Shown one piece after another: positions 52,101 to 59,436 of a stretch of DNA of 64,000 nt. Source of the DNA: UBA6168 sp041163745 (GTDB lineage Bacteria; Bacteroidota; Bacteroidia; Chitinophagales; Saprospiraceae); contig JBEAQU010000058.1 of assembly GCA_041163745.1 (NCBI GenBank), positions 1 to 64,000 of the forward strand. The letters are read 5' to 3'. Position 1 is the stretch's first letter; each line of letters opens with the position of its first letter. Below the pieces are notes generated by a model, which was not told the origin of the DNA, searched no databases, and saw only the letters and a program-made list of their open reading frames with translations. A program made the position numbers and the translations under genes.

Positions 52101-52385
52101 GGGGCGGATAATCTGCAAGAGCGGATTGTGCGGGGAGCGCTCACGCGGTTGCGGCCGGTGCTGATGACGGCGGCGGTGGCATCGTTGGGATTCCTCCCGA
52201 TGGCCATCTCGCAGGGAGCCGGTGCGGAGGTGCAGCGTCCGCTGGCCACGGTGGTCATCGGTGGGCTGGTCACGTCCACTTTGCTGACCTTGGTGGTGTT
52301 GCCGGTGCTGTATGCCCTGGTATTTGACAAAAGAAAAAGAACGCCCTTTGTGTCATCTGCGGAACCAGATGGCGGACATTCCTAA
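49194..52385 (+). CDS. czcA: CzcA-family heavy-metal efflux RND transporter
   Basis: This inner-membrane proton antiporter of about 1063 residues drives metal export through a tripartite channel. The start MLEKIILYSIRQKFMVSL is typical of the family; 49182 is an alternative ATG. RND features include IDAIPDITNNQAQV near the start and, in transmembrane helix 4, the motif DFGLVVDGAVIIVE. That DFGxxVDGAV form belongs to the divalent-cation (Zn/Co/Cd/Ni) branch rather than the copper/silver CusA branch. The C-terminal half shows the second set of helices (GVGFIALFGVAVLNGIVLIS). Usually this protein is fused to or followed by TolC; here a separate tolC-type gene follows within 12 bp. Confidence 0.94.
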   Translation: MLEKIILYSIRQKFMVSLGTTALIIWGVWSFTRLNIDAIPDITNNQAQVLTVCPTLATQEVEQFVTYPIERAVRSIPGVVELRSISRFGLSVVTVVFEEEMDKFLVRQLLNEKLKEAGEQIPPGFGTPELAPISTGLGEILHYRIEPAPGYEDRYTAMELRTIQDWIVRRQLAGTPGVVEVNSFGGYLQQYEVALSPDRLHSMGMDIGEVFFALENANQNTGGAYIEKNSDAYFIRTEGLATSMDDIRHIVVRTVGGRPVLIGDVAEVRLGSALRYGAVSHNGKGEIVLGIVMMLKGENAARVIANVKERLAQIEPSLPEGIRITTFLDREKLVDRTIRTVRNNLLEGALIVIFILVLLVGNLRAGLVIASVIPLSMLFAIGMMNLFGVSANLMSLGAVDFGLVVDGAVIIVEATLHFLHVRLYRQPYDRESGPPPTLRLSKAEMDRSVGEAASQIMRSSVFGVIIILVVYLPILSLSGVEGKMFKPMAQTVSFALVGALILSMTYVPALSAALLGRNLRATAGLSDRIIRFVQRLYLPTLHFALRNKLAVLLLSGSLLGYSIFSFLRMGGEFIPTLDEGDIMMHGFCRPGTSLSQTIESHRLVQQLIMEHFPDEVEQVISKIGTAEIPTDPMAPETADNIILLKPKEQWTKARTKEELVSLLEEKVYDIPGMAFEFTQPIKMRFDEMMTGVRSDVAVKVFGDNLDSLVASGQRVERLLRDVSGLVDIKVEQVEGLPQISIRYDYGKIARHGLHVRDVNQVVRTAFAGEVAGAVFQDERRFDLVVRLDAAYRNDIGHVRRLPVRTAAGVLVPLEELATVAFVTGAAQISRDDGRRRIVVSANVRGRDVESVIDEIRVAMERGLRLPAGYYYVFGGQFENLQAAKARLSVAVPAALLLIFLLLYISFQSLEESLLIFTAIPMAAIGGVFALMWREMPFSISAGVGFIALFGVAVLNGIVLISYFNELERSGADNLQERIVRGALTRLRPVLMTAAVASLGFLPMAISQGAGAEVQRPLATVVIGGLVTSTLLTLVVLPVLYALVFDKRKRTPFVSSAEPDGGHS

Positions 52386-52396
52386 ATCGATTGGAA

Positions 52397-53590
52397 ATGA
52401 GATACGCATTCATTTTATTGTTCATGTTGGTGGGAGTGGGCGGCATGCGGGCCCAACTGCGGCTGACCGAGCAGGAGGCGGTACAGCTGGCGTTGCGCCA
52501 CCATCCCGCCATGGCGGTGGCCGGTCTGGAAGTCAGGCGGCAGGACATTCTGCGGAAAGCCCCTGTGCCGTGGTCGCAGGCCCAGGTCTTCCACAATGTG
52601 GCGGCCGACCCGGACCTCGGGTTGTTCGGAACCAGCAGTCTGGGGATTCAACAATCCTTTCCTTCGCTGCGGTCGGCACGTGCCCTGCGCGACCTGTACG
52701 GCCGGCTGCGGGAGCAGGCCCTGGCGCAGGAGGCCATGACGGCACAGGATATCACCCGACAAGTCCGGGAAATTTTTCATCACCTGAGTTACCTGGAGGG
52801 GAAACTGGCCCTGTACCAACGCCTGGACAGTCTGTACCTTCGATTGGGGGCGGGGGCGGAGGCCCGCTACCGGGCGGGAGACATCTCCACGGCGGAAAAG
52901 CTGGCCCTTGCCGACAAATCGACCCGGATGGGATTGAACGTACGGACCATCCGGCATGAAATCGAATTCGACCGGGTGGTCCTGCAACAGTTGCTGGGGC
53001 TGGACGAAGCCGTGGAGCCGGTGGTAAAACCCTTGTACGAGGGTGGTTTTTCTTCAACGGACAGCACCTTGTTACGGACCGCTGCGCGGGCCCGGTACAG
53101 CGAGGCGGCCGTGTCCGTGGCAAAGTCCCAAGGCGATCTGGTGGCGGCGGAATCCGCTCCGACGTTCACGGTCGGCGTATTCGGGCAGTACCTGGCGAAC
53201 GGGGCTTTTTACCCTGGCTGGCAACTGGGCATGAACATCCCGCTGGTCCGGAAAGCACTGTCGGTCCAACAGGAAGCCGCCCGCACGGACCTTGCCCGGT
53301 CGCAAGCCGCCTACCGGCAGGTATTGCTCGAGCAGCAAACGGCCTGGGGCCATCTCCTGCACGAGCAGGAAAAATACCAGTTGATGCTCGATTACTACAC
53401 CCGCGAAGGGAAACAGCTTGCAGCCGTCCTGATTCGGGAAGGGGAGGCCAATTACCTGGGCGGGGAAATAAGCTTCAGTGATTTCATCCTGTTGCAGGAA
53501 CAGGCCGCCGCCATCGAGACCGGCCACCTGGAGGACCTCCTGGGTCTGAACCAGACCATCATTGCCATGGAGGCCCTGACGGGCCGGTAG
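52397..53590 (+). CDS. TolC-family outer-membrane efflux protein
   Basis: This channel protein of about 397 residues has a signal peptide (MRYAFILLFMLVGVGGMRAQ) and then the repeated alpha-hairpin pattern of TolC proteins: LTEQEAVQLALRHHPAMAVAGLEV at the start, a central AEARYRAGDISTAEKLALAD, and QAAYRQVLLEQQTAWGHLLHEQEKY in the second repeat, ending with LGLNQTIIAME. The likely start is ATG 52397 with a second ATG at 52391. It follows czcA closely and supplies the outer-membrane duct. A MITE-like element starts 8 bp after its stop. Confidence 0.88.
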   Translation: MRYAFILLFMLVGVGGMRAQLRLTEQEAVQLALRHHPAMAVAGLEVRRQDILRKAPVPWSQAQVFHNVAADPDLGLFGTSSLGIQQSFPSLRSARALRDLYGRLREQALAQEAMTAQDITRQVREIFHHLSYLEGKLALYQRLDSLYLRLGAGAEARYRAGDISTAEKLALADKSTRMGLNVRTIRHEIEFDRVVLQQLLGLDEAVEPVVKPLYEGGFSSTDSTLLRTAARARYSEAAVSVAKSQGDLVAAESAPTFTVGVFGQYLANGAFYPGWQLGMNIPLVRKALSVQQEAARTDLARSQAAYRQVLLEQQTAWGHLLHEQEKYQLMLDYYTREGKQLAAVLIREGEANYLGGEISFSDFILLQEQAAAIETGHLEDLLGLNQTIIAMEALTGR

Positions 53591-53598
53591 GTAGGGGA

Positions 53599-53942
53599 CG
53601 CAAACCAAATTGTCGGTTCGGCATTGATTTGAGTTGATGCGCCATGTCGCCACCGAAGCGGTGAGGAAATGGCAGATTCGTTGGAAGAGGATTTCTTTCC
53701 ACTTAGCGGGAAAGCTGGTATGCGAATTTTTGGAATCAGGCTGATGACAGTGATTTTTTCTTTTTTTTTGACAGCAAGCGGACGGGGTATTTCACCGCCT
53801 GATTAATAATGGAATTTTGCTCCCCGCTTCGCGGAGAGGGGCATGCGGCGCAGGTCACGGGTGTGGAAGAGCGGGAGGGGATTCTCGTTCGAGGGAAAAG
53901 CTGGTCTCCCAAGCATTTGTGGTCCGACAATTCGGTTTACGC
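53599..53942. mobile_element. MITE-like element, copy 1 (344 bp, with internal insertion)
   Basis: The ends are imperfect inverted repeats: left CGCAAACCAAATTGTCGG and right CCGACAATTCGGTTTACG. The body matches the reverse complement of the element at 61765-61984 along its whole length, apart from about 125 extra bases (near 53690-53815). It contains the palindrome CCCCGCTTCGCGGAG and the string GGAAAAGCTGGTCTCC. A shorter related string, GGGAAAGCTGGT, occurs in the extra part near 53710, as if an internal piece had been duplicated. It encodes no transposase, so it would need one supplied in trans. It sits between tolC and the HlyD-type gene of one efflux operon. Confidence 0.7.
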
Positions 53943-54079
53943 CCGTAGGCAGGTCGGCCGCCCGCTGCGGCACCGCTGCCGCAGCCAGGTCCGCAGAACG
54001 GCTTTTTTTTCATTCACATCGGTGGCGGCCGGTGGCCGGAATCCGGCCGCCAGCCGCCGCCAACAGTCAATATTTCATC

Positions 54080-55258
54080 ATGAGACTTTTGTTTTACATT
54101 GTAGCGGCCTTCCTTTTGACCGCTTGTGGGGAGGATGTGCCGCCGGCTGCCCACACGGAACCGGAGGCCGGCCATTCCCCGGATGCGGAAGACGGACTCA
54201 TACACCTGCGGCCGGAGCAGGTGGCGCAAGCGGGCCTGGGTTACGGCGGCTTTCGGGAGAATGGCCAGCAAGAATCATTACCGGTGACGGCCCGGCTGGT
54301 CCTTCATCCGGAAGACCGCTTCCTTGTGTCCGCCTACACGGAAGGTGTGGTCAGTAAATTGTCGGTTTCCCGGAACGCCAGGGTCTCCAAAGGCCAGGTG
54401 CTGGCTTCCATACGCATGCCGGAATTGCTCGATTGGCAGCAGGAGCTGCTGGCGGTCCGTAGCCAGCTGGTGTTCCTCCGGGAAACGTGGGAACGATATC
54501 GTTCCCTGCAGGCGGCGGATGCCACCGCCGTCAAACACCTGCAGGCGGCGGAAGCGGACCTGCGGACGGCGGAAGCAAGGGAAGCGGCCTTGGCTGCCAA
54601 GCTGAAGGCATATCGGGTCGATCCGTCGGGTGTCCGGCCGACGGCATTGACAAGCCAGCTGGACTTGCTCGCTCCCGTCAGTGGCACCGTACTGGCGGTC
54701 CATGCCAGCGAGGGGGCCGCCGTACAACCGGGAACCCCGCTATGTGAAGTGGCGGACATGCAGCGGCTGCATGCCGACCTGGCGATCTTCGAAAAGGACC
54801 TGCTGCATGTCCGGCCGGGACAGTCGGTTCTCCTCTCCTTTCCAGCCGCTCCGGACCAGGCATATGCCGCCACCATCCAGAGTGTCGACAAAACCCTGGA
54901 TCCCGCCAACGGCATCTTGTCCGCACACGCCCGCTTCGATGACATAGGCTGGCTGTCCGCAGCGCCGTTCGTGGCCGGGGCTTTCATGGACGGCCAGCTT
55001 CTTACCGGGGGGGCTCCTCCGCATTCGCTGCCCGTCGCGGCCGTCGTGCGGGAAGGGGGCGACCATTTCATCTTCCTTCGGGCAAAGGAGGATGCCTCCG
55101 GTACCTATTTCAGAAAAGTGGCGGTATCGCCCGGCCAGGAAAAGGACGGTCGCATCGCGGTGCGGCTGCCCGACGATGTGGCCGTCTCCGGCAACATCGT
55201 CCTGCGCGGGGCCTATTATGTATCCGCCGCCGGTTCCGACATCGAACTGGAGGAATAG
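54080..55258 (+). CDS. RND efflux periplasmic adaptor (HlyD/CusB family lipoprotein)
   Basis: This lipoprotein of about 392 residues (lipobox LTAC near residue 15) bridges the RND pump and TolC. It shows the adaptor layout: a His-containing N-terminal region (AHTEPEAGHSPDAEDG), a first barrel-sandwich strand set (YTEGVVSKLSVSRNARVSKGQVL), a long coiled-coil hairpin (about 105-190), then LDLLAPVSGTVLAVHASEGAAV closing the lipoyl-like domain, and the beta-barrel and membrane-proximal domains. The start at 54080 replaces a longer frame from 53843 because of the signal sequence. Unusually, it is separated from tolC by the MITE-like element and may need a promoter inside or after it. Confidence 0.9.
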   Translation: MRLLFYIVAAFLLTACGEDVPPAAHTEPEAGHSPDAEDGLIHLRPEQVAQAGLGYGGFRENGQQESLPVTARLVLHPEDRFLVSAYTEGVVSKLSVSRNARVSKGQVLASIRMPELLDWQQELLAVRSQLVFLRETWERYRSLQAADATAVKHLQAAEADLRTAEAREAALAAKLKAYRVDPSGVRPTALTSQLDLLAPVSGTVLAVHASEGAAVQPGTPLCEVADMQRLHADLAIFEKDLLHVRPGQSVLLSFPAAPDQAYAATIQSVDKTLDPANGILSAHARFDDIGWLSAAPFVAGAFMDGQLLTGGAPPHSLPVAAVVREGGDHFIFLRAKEDASGTYFRKVAVSPGQEKDGRIAVRLPDDVAVSGNIVLRGAYYVSAAGSDIELEE

Positions 55259-55325
55259 TCGGCACTGTCATACCCCTGCCAAGCGCCCGGCATCGGCTGC
55301 CCACATGTGGCCGAATCGACAGGAC

Positions 55326-55339
55326 GTGACTTACATCAC
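55326..55339 (+). promoter_or_regulatory. Crp/Fnr-type palindromic operator upstream of the sulfur operon
   Basis: GTGACTTACATCAC is a near-perfect inverted repeat (GTGA-N6-TCAC type). Its centre lies about 30 nt before the -7 box at 55362, near -41.5 relative to the expected transcription start, the position of a class II Crp/Fnr activator. The reverse complement matches the site at 60082-60095 at 12 of 14 positions. Confidence 0.7.
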
Positions 55340-55361
55340 AATCAGGTTCCTCCGCATGTCG

Positions 55362-55369
55362 GATATTTG
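55362..55369 (+). promoter_or_regulatory. -7 box of the sulfur operon promoter
   Basis: GATATTTG matches TAnnTTTG with one mismatch, as expected for an activator-dependent promoter. Transcription would begin near 55374, which supports the porin start at 55402 over the ATG at 55375. Confidence 0.55.
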
Positions 55370-55401
55370 TAGTTGTGATGATACTCCGCTCCACCATTTT
55401 C

Positions 55402-56715
55402 ATGAAATCCATGCTTCCGGCGGTATTCGCCGCCCTGGGCTTGTCGTTGACCGGGCAGACAAATCTTTTTCCGGAAGCCATCACTGCCGTGCCGCCGATA
55501 CAGCAGGAGGTGCGGACTTTCCGTCCTTCCTTCCGCACCATGGTACAGATGTGGGGATTGTATACAACGGACATGGAAAAGTACGACGCTTCGACCGGTC
55601 GGTACGAAGCGGTGGACGACCGCCTGAACCTGCTGATCCGCCGCGCGAGGTTCGTTGTCTCCGGAACACCCTGGACGCGGTTGAAGTACACGGTGGTGTT
55701 CCATTACGACCAGATCGGCAGGGACATCCTGTCCGGTGGGGTCGGCGGACCCAACAAGGCCGATCCGAATGTCGGGATATGGGATGCTTTTTTCCAATAT
55801 CGCCTGTCAGGATCGGATGCCCTGCACCTTACCTTCGGGTGGTTCCGTCCGCAGGTACAGCGGGAGAGCATCACGTCCGGTTGGACCACCACCTCCTTTG
55901 AAAAGGCCATGTCCCAGAATTATGTCCGCAACCACCTGGTCGGTACCGGTCCGGGGCGGGCCATGGGAGTCAATCTGGGCGGACAGGTGGGGCACGGTTC
56001 CCTTCATCTCTTGTACAACGGTGGGTTGTTCAATCCGGTGAGCACCGCTTATGCGGGCGCTTCCGCCGGAGATACATACGCAGCGCTGCTGACCGGCCGG
56101 CTGTCCCTCTCGATAGGAGACCCCGAGATGCCGAAAGGATACGGCATCAGCTATGACATAAACCAGTTCGGCCGACGGAAAGGGCTCAGCCTGGACTGGA
56201 ACCTCGCCCGACAAGGGGAAACGGACCTGTTCCGTTCCTCCGCGTTATATGGTCCGGGGGTAATGCTGAACTACCGCAGATTCAACCTGGACGGCGAATG
56301 GATGTGGATGACGAGGGAAGGGGAGCGCTCGGTCGCAACCGGCGGCCCGTCCTTTGCGTTTACCAGTAAGTCGGCGACCGGTCATATCCGGGCCAGTCTG
56401 AACCTGAGGACCGGGAACAACATCTTGGAACCGGTCTGTATGGTGATGCGCTTCCGTGGCGCGATGGATGCGACGGGGCAGGCCGATGCCACCGCCGTCA
56501 AGGATGCCTACGGGGAGGAAACAACCTTCGACGCTGGTGTCAATTGGTATCTCAACGGACAGAAAGTCAAGGTCATGGTGCATTACACCTGGCACGACGG
56601 GGAGCCCGGTGCCGCCGGGGATGGCTCGCAGGCGAATATGTTCTTCTCCCAATCCGGTGTCGGTGCCATCCATCGGGGTGATTGGTTCGGCGTCGGTGTG
56701 AACGCAGTTTTCTAG
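55402..56715 (+). CDS. Outer-membrane porin, OprP/phosphate-selective porin type
   Basis: This protein of about 437 residues has a signal peptide (MKSMLPAVFAALGLSLTGQ). The rest is a 16-strand-like barrel: RLNLLIRRARFVVSGTPWTR, LKYTVVFHYDQIGRD, DALHLTFGWFRPQVQRES, MGVNLGGQVGHGSLHLLYNG, and an ending GDWFGVGVNAVF with terminal Phe. RRARF and the FGxFxPQ-like segments are the marks of the OprO/OprP porin family. These admit anions. In this context the substrate could be a sulfur oxyanion such as thiosulfate, which is inference. It leads the sulfur operon behind the palindromic operator. Confidence 0.8.
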   Translation: MKSMLPAVFAALGLSLTGQTNLFPEAITAVPPIQQEVRTFRPSFRTMVQMWGLYTTDMEKYDASTGRYEAVDDRLNLLIRRARFVVSGTPWTRLKYTVVFHYDQIGRDILSGGVGGPNKADPNVGIWDAFFQYRLSGSDALHLTFGWFRPQVQRESITSGWTTTSFEKAMSQNYVRNHLVGTGPGRAMGVNLGGQVGHGSLHLLYNGGLFNPVSTAYAGASAGDTYAALLTGRLSLSIGDPEMPKGYGISYDINQFGRRKGLSLDWNLARQGETDLFRSSALYGPGVMLNYRRFNLDGEWMWMTREGERSVATGGPSFAFTSKSATGHIRASLNLRTGNNILEPVCMVMRFRGAMDATGQADATAVKDAYGEETTFDAGVNWYLNGQKVKVMVHYTWHDGEPGAAGDGSQANMFFSQSGVGAIHRGDWFGVGVNAVF

Positions 56716-56784
56716 GCACGGCAGCAACCACTGCCGGTTCAGATGGTACAGTCGCTTACCCAGGCGGCCACAACAGCGAAATAC

Positions 56785-57408
56785 ATGAAAAAATCCCTCC
56801 TTCACCCTTTGTTGGTCTTCCTGGCCATCGGCCTCGCCAGTTGCGCCCGTCCCGGTGCCGCTGACACATTGGACGCGACGACTTCCCGTTCTTTGATGGA
56901 AGCCGGCGGCCGGATCACCGCCGAAAGTTTCGCCCTCCTAAGCAGTCGGCTCAAGGCTGCGCTTGATACGGCGGGGGTGACCGGGGCGCTGACCTATTGC
57001 CACGCGGCGGCATCCCCGCTGACGGACAGCCTCTCCGCGGTGTACGGGGCCACCGTCCGTCGGACCAGCCTGGCTTATCGCAACCGCAGCAATGCTCCCA
57101 CCGGCTGGGAAACCGCCCAGCTGGAGACCTATCGTCAACAAGAGGAAGAAGGCACGGACCTTTCCCCCCTGTTGGTACGGTTGGACGACCACCACGTCGG
57201 CTACGCCGCACCCATCCTGACCATGCCGCTCTGCCTGCAATGCCATGGCATCGTCGGGGAAGACGTGACGGAAGCGGACTATGCGGTGGTGCGTACCTTT
57301 TATCCGGAGGACAAGGCCGTCGGCTTCCGCGCCGGGCAACTGCGGGGTATGTGGAGCATCACTTTCGATCTCACCAAAAACACATCACATCAAAAGCGCA
57401 AGACATGA
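56785..57408 (+). CDS. c-type cytochrome lipoprotein with Tll0287-like (DUF3365) domain
   Basis: This protein of about 207 residues has a lipoprotein signal (FLAIGLASC). The body matches the Tll0287-like/DUF3365 heme domain: LKAALDTAGVTGALTYCHAAA, SLAYRNRSNAPTGWETAQLE, and a single CxxCH heme site, LCLQCHG, followed by VVRTFYPEDKAVGFRAGQLRGMWSIT. It is expected to be a periplasmic electron carrier or redox sensor. It lies between the porin and a rhodanese gene and its stop overlaps the rhodanese start (ATGA), so it belongs to the sulfur operon and could accept or sense electrons from sulfur oxidation. That role is inferred. Confidence 0.85.
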   Translation: MKKSLLHPLLVFLAIGLASCARPGAADTLDATTSRSLMEAGGRITAESFALLSSRLKAALDTAGVTGALTYCHAAASPLTDSLSAVYGATVRRTSLAYRNRSNAPTGWETAQLETYRQQEEEGTDLSPLLVRLDDHHVGYAAPILTMPLCLQCHGIVGEDVTEADYAVVRTFYPEDKAVGFRAGQLRGMWSITFDLTKNTSHQKRKT

Positions 57409-57818
57409 AAAAGAACATTCTCCTATTGGCATTCGCGATGGCAGGCCTGTCGGCCTGCCAATCCCAGGACAGCCGTCCAAGCACGTCCGAGTCTGCTGCC
57501 GCCACAACACCGTCGAAGCCGCATGAGGACCTGAACGTGGCAGCCTTCCGAGAGAAAATGAAGGAACCGGGCATCGTGCTCCTGGATGTACGGACGCCGG
57601 CGGAAACGGCGGCCGGTAAGATCGAGGGCGCCGTGGAACTGGATTTTTACGACCCGGATTTCGCCGGTAAAGTGGCCGGGCTGGACAAGGACAAGACTTA
57701 CCTGGTCTATTGCCGTTCCGGCAACCGCAGCGGCAAGGCATGCCGGTTGATGAAACAACAGGGGTTCGGACACCTGTACAATCTGGAAGGGGGCTACCTC
57801 GCCTGGTCCGCAGAATAA
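57405..57818 (+). CDS. Rhodanese-domain lipoprotein
   Basis: This 137-residue single-domain sulfurtransferase is probably lipid-anchored in the periplasm (lipobox LSAC, Cys18). The rhodanese domain spans about residues 42-137: IVLLDVRTPAETAAGKIEGA, then the active-site loop VYCRSGNRSGKA with Cys103 that carries the persulfide, and NLEGGYLAWS at the end. It is too short for its own track entry in most gene calls because the start overlaps the preceding stop (ATGA), indicating coupled translation with the cytochrome. It would move sulfane sulfur between periplasmic acceptors and the YeeE-type transporter encoded next. Confidence 0.92.
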   Translation: MKKNILLLAFAMAGLSACQSQDSRPSTSESAAATTPSKPHEDLNVAAFREKMKEPGIVLLDVRTPAETAAGKIEGAVELDFYDPDFAGKVAGLDKDKTYLVYCRSGNRSGKACRLMKQQGFGHLYNLEGGYLAWSAE

Positions 57819-58005
57819 TGCCCCCCTTTTTCGGACGGTCGTCGAGGAACAGGCTTCCGCTGACTGCCCGAAAACGTTCACCGGGCCGGCTGGCCGAAAC
57901 CGGTAGTAAACGAAATGACGGAACATTCGCGGAAGCGTTATGGAATGGCCGGGGGGAAACATTTGCCATTGTAAATAATTGTCTAATAATCACAAAGAAA
58001 AGGAT

Positions 58006-58575
58006 ATGTCAATCATTCAGGTTTTGGAGGGTCCCTGGCATTGGAGTGTGGCGGGCGTGTTGTTGGGCCTGACCGTCCCGCTGTTGCTGGTCATGGGCAA
58101 CAAGTCATTCGGTATATCCGGAAACCTACGCCACATCTGCGCCGCCTGTTTTCCGGGAAACATCCCTTTTTTCCGATACAACTGGCGGAAGGAGATGTGG
58201 AACCTGTTTTTTGCGGGTGGCATCCTGTTGGGTGGTGCCCTGGCTGCGATGTTCCTGCATGACCCCAACGAGGTGGTTGTCGCCCCGGACATCAAGGCAT
58301 ATCTTTCGGCTTACGGGATTACGGATTATTCCGAATTGATTCCGAGGCAATTGTTCGGATGGGACAATGTGCTCTCCTTGCGGGGTTTGTTTTTCTTCGT
58401 AGTGGGCGGATTCCTGATCGGGTTCGGCACCCGGTACGCAGGTGGCTGTACCAGTGGCCATGCTATCAACGGCCTTGCCCAGCTGCAGTGGCCGTCGCTG
58501 GTTGCGACCGTCTGTTTCATGATCGGTGGATTTATTTCCGCCAATTTTCTGGTACCCATCCTGTTAAAACTATAA
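58006..58575 (+). CDS. YeeE/YedE family sulfur transporter, first half
   Basis: This membrane protein of about 189 residues has four to five helices. It shows the family cysteine motifs RHICAACFPG (near 43) and GGCTSGHAINGL (near 145), which in the thiosulfate transporter TsuA relay the substrate through cysteines. It corresponds to the N-terminal half of full-length YeeE; the C-terminal half is the next gene, 12 bp downstream. The start at 58006 follows an AAAGG ribosome binding site. Transport of thiosulfate or another sulfane-sulfur compound is the likely job. A 187-bp gap separates it from the rhodanese gene. Confidence 0.92.
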   Translation: MSIIQVLEGPWHWSVAGVLLGLTVPLLLVMGNKSFGISGNLRHICAACFPGNIPFFRYNWRKEMWNLFFAGGILLGGALAAMFLHDPNEVVVAPDIKAYLSAYGITDYSELIPRQLFGWDNVLSLRGLFFFVVGGFLIGFGTRYAGGCTSGHAINGLAQLQWPSLVATVCFMIGGFISANFLVPILLKL

Positions 58576-58587
58576 AAACCGATTCTC

Positions 58588-59121
58588 ATGTCAATGACGA
58601 AGAACAGAGAAGCCCTCCGGGAAATCCGCCTTGCGGAAGCGGATTACGAGGTTCGCGATCCGAAGTTCATCCTGCCTTTCTCGGATTCGGAGGAGGTCCG
58701 GGAACCATGGACCGCAAATATAAAATACCTGTTGTCGGGTACGGTGTTCGGGATCATCATGGTCAAATCGGAGGTGTTGTCCTGGTTCCGGATCCAGGAG
58801 ATGTTCCGACTGCAGTCGTTCCATATGTACGGGGTCATCGGTATGGCGGTGGTCACGGCCATGCTGTCAGTTCTCCTGTTGAAGAAATTCCGGGTGAAGA
58901 CATGGAAAGGGGAACCGATCATCTATGACAAAAAACGATTCAACATGGGGCAGATTTACGGCGGGCTGATCTTCGGACTCGGTTGGGCCATCACGGGGGC
59001 CTGTCCGGGGCCGTTGCTTGCCCAAATCGGAAGCGGAGCCACGGCCATCTTCATCACCTTCCTGAGTGCGGTGGCTGGGACTTGGGTATTCGGACGGGTT
59101 CGTGAAAAGTTGCCTGTCTGA
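58588..59121 (+). CDS. YeeE/YedE family sulfur transporter, second half (DUF6691-like)
   Basis: This 177-residue membrane protein completes the split YeeE/YedE pair. It has four to five helices, the conserved GWAITGACPGPLLAQIG with the key Cys, and NMGQIYGGLIFGLGWA. The soluble N-terminal tail (residues 1-40, charged, REIRLAEADYEVRDPKF) is longer than in many homologues. Split pairs of this kind are common in Bacteroidota and Proteobacteria next to sulfide- and persulfide-oxidising genes. It is followed by a 315-bp gap and the Crp/Fnr regulator gene. Confidence 0.9.
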   Translation: MSMTKNREALREIRLAEADYEVRDPKFILPFSDSEEVREPWTANIKYLLSGTVFGIIMVKSEVLSWFRIQEMFRLQSFHMYGVIGMAVVTAMLSVLLLKKFRVKTWKGEPIIYDKKRFNMGQIYGGLIFGLGWAITGACPGPLLAQIGSGATAIFITFLSAVAGTWVFGRVREKLPV

Positions 59122-59436
59122 GCATACGTTCCCGTGGCGTAGGACTGCACCTGGAGGAGAGCCTGGCCGTCCTCGGCAGAGGTGATTCTCCTTGCGAGGA
59201 AAAAGTTCAGCCGCTACTGTCTGTGTATTGACCGGAAGGCAGCTGAACAATGCCCGAATGGGCGTAGATTAGCCACCCTCCGCACCCCCAAATCGCCGGA
59301 TGCACCTCCCGGTTACCAGCGGAGTGCTTCCTGGAACCGGTGAAGCGGATGAAAAGGACGACTCGGCAGAAAACAGGCCGGGGTGCCGGCCGATTCTACG
59401 GGCATCGAAGCAGGGATGTGCCAAACCGCATGTTGT
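59122..59436. other. Intergenic region with two hairpins, upstream of the Crp/Fnr gene
   Basis: GTTCAGC (59205-59211) and GCTGAAC (59242-59248) form a perfect 7-bp stem around 30 nt, followed by a GCCC-GAAT-GGGC hairpin at 59252-59263. There is no T-run. It could be a terminator/attenuator of the yeeE transcript or a leader structure of the regulator gene. No TAnnTTTG box was found. Confidence 0.4.

Noticed and set aside
53843..54079. N-terminal extension of the efflux adaptor into the MITE-like element
   Set aside because: The lipoprotein signal starts exactly at 54080, and the extension is translated repeat sequence.
59160..59250. Possible cobalamin riboswitch (CCGCTACTGTC and CCGGAAGGC in order)
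   Set aside because: The two strings resemble conserved boxes, but the spacing between them is too short, the B12 box is absent, and no cobalamin-related gene follows.
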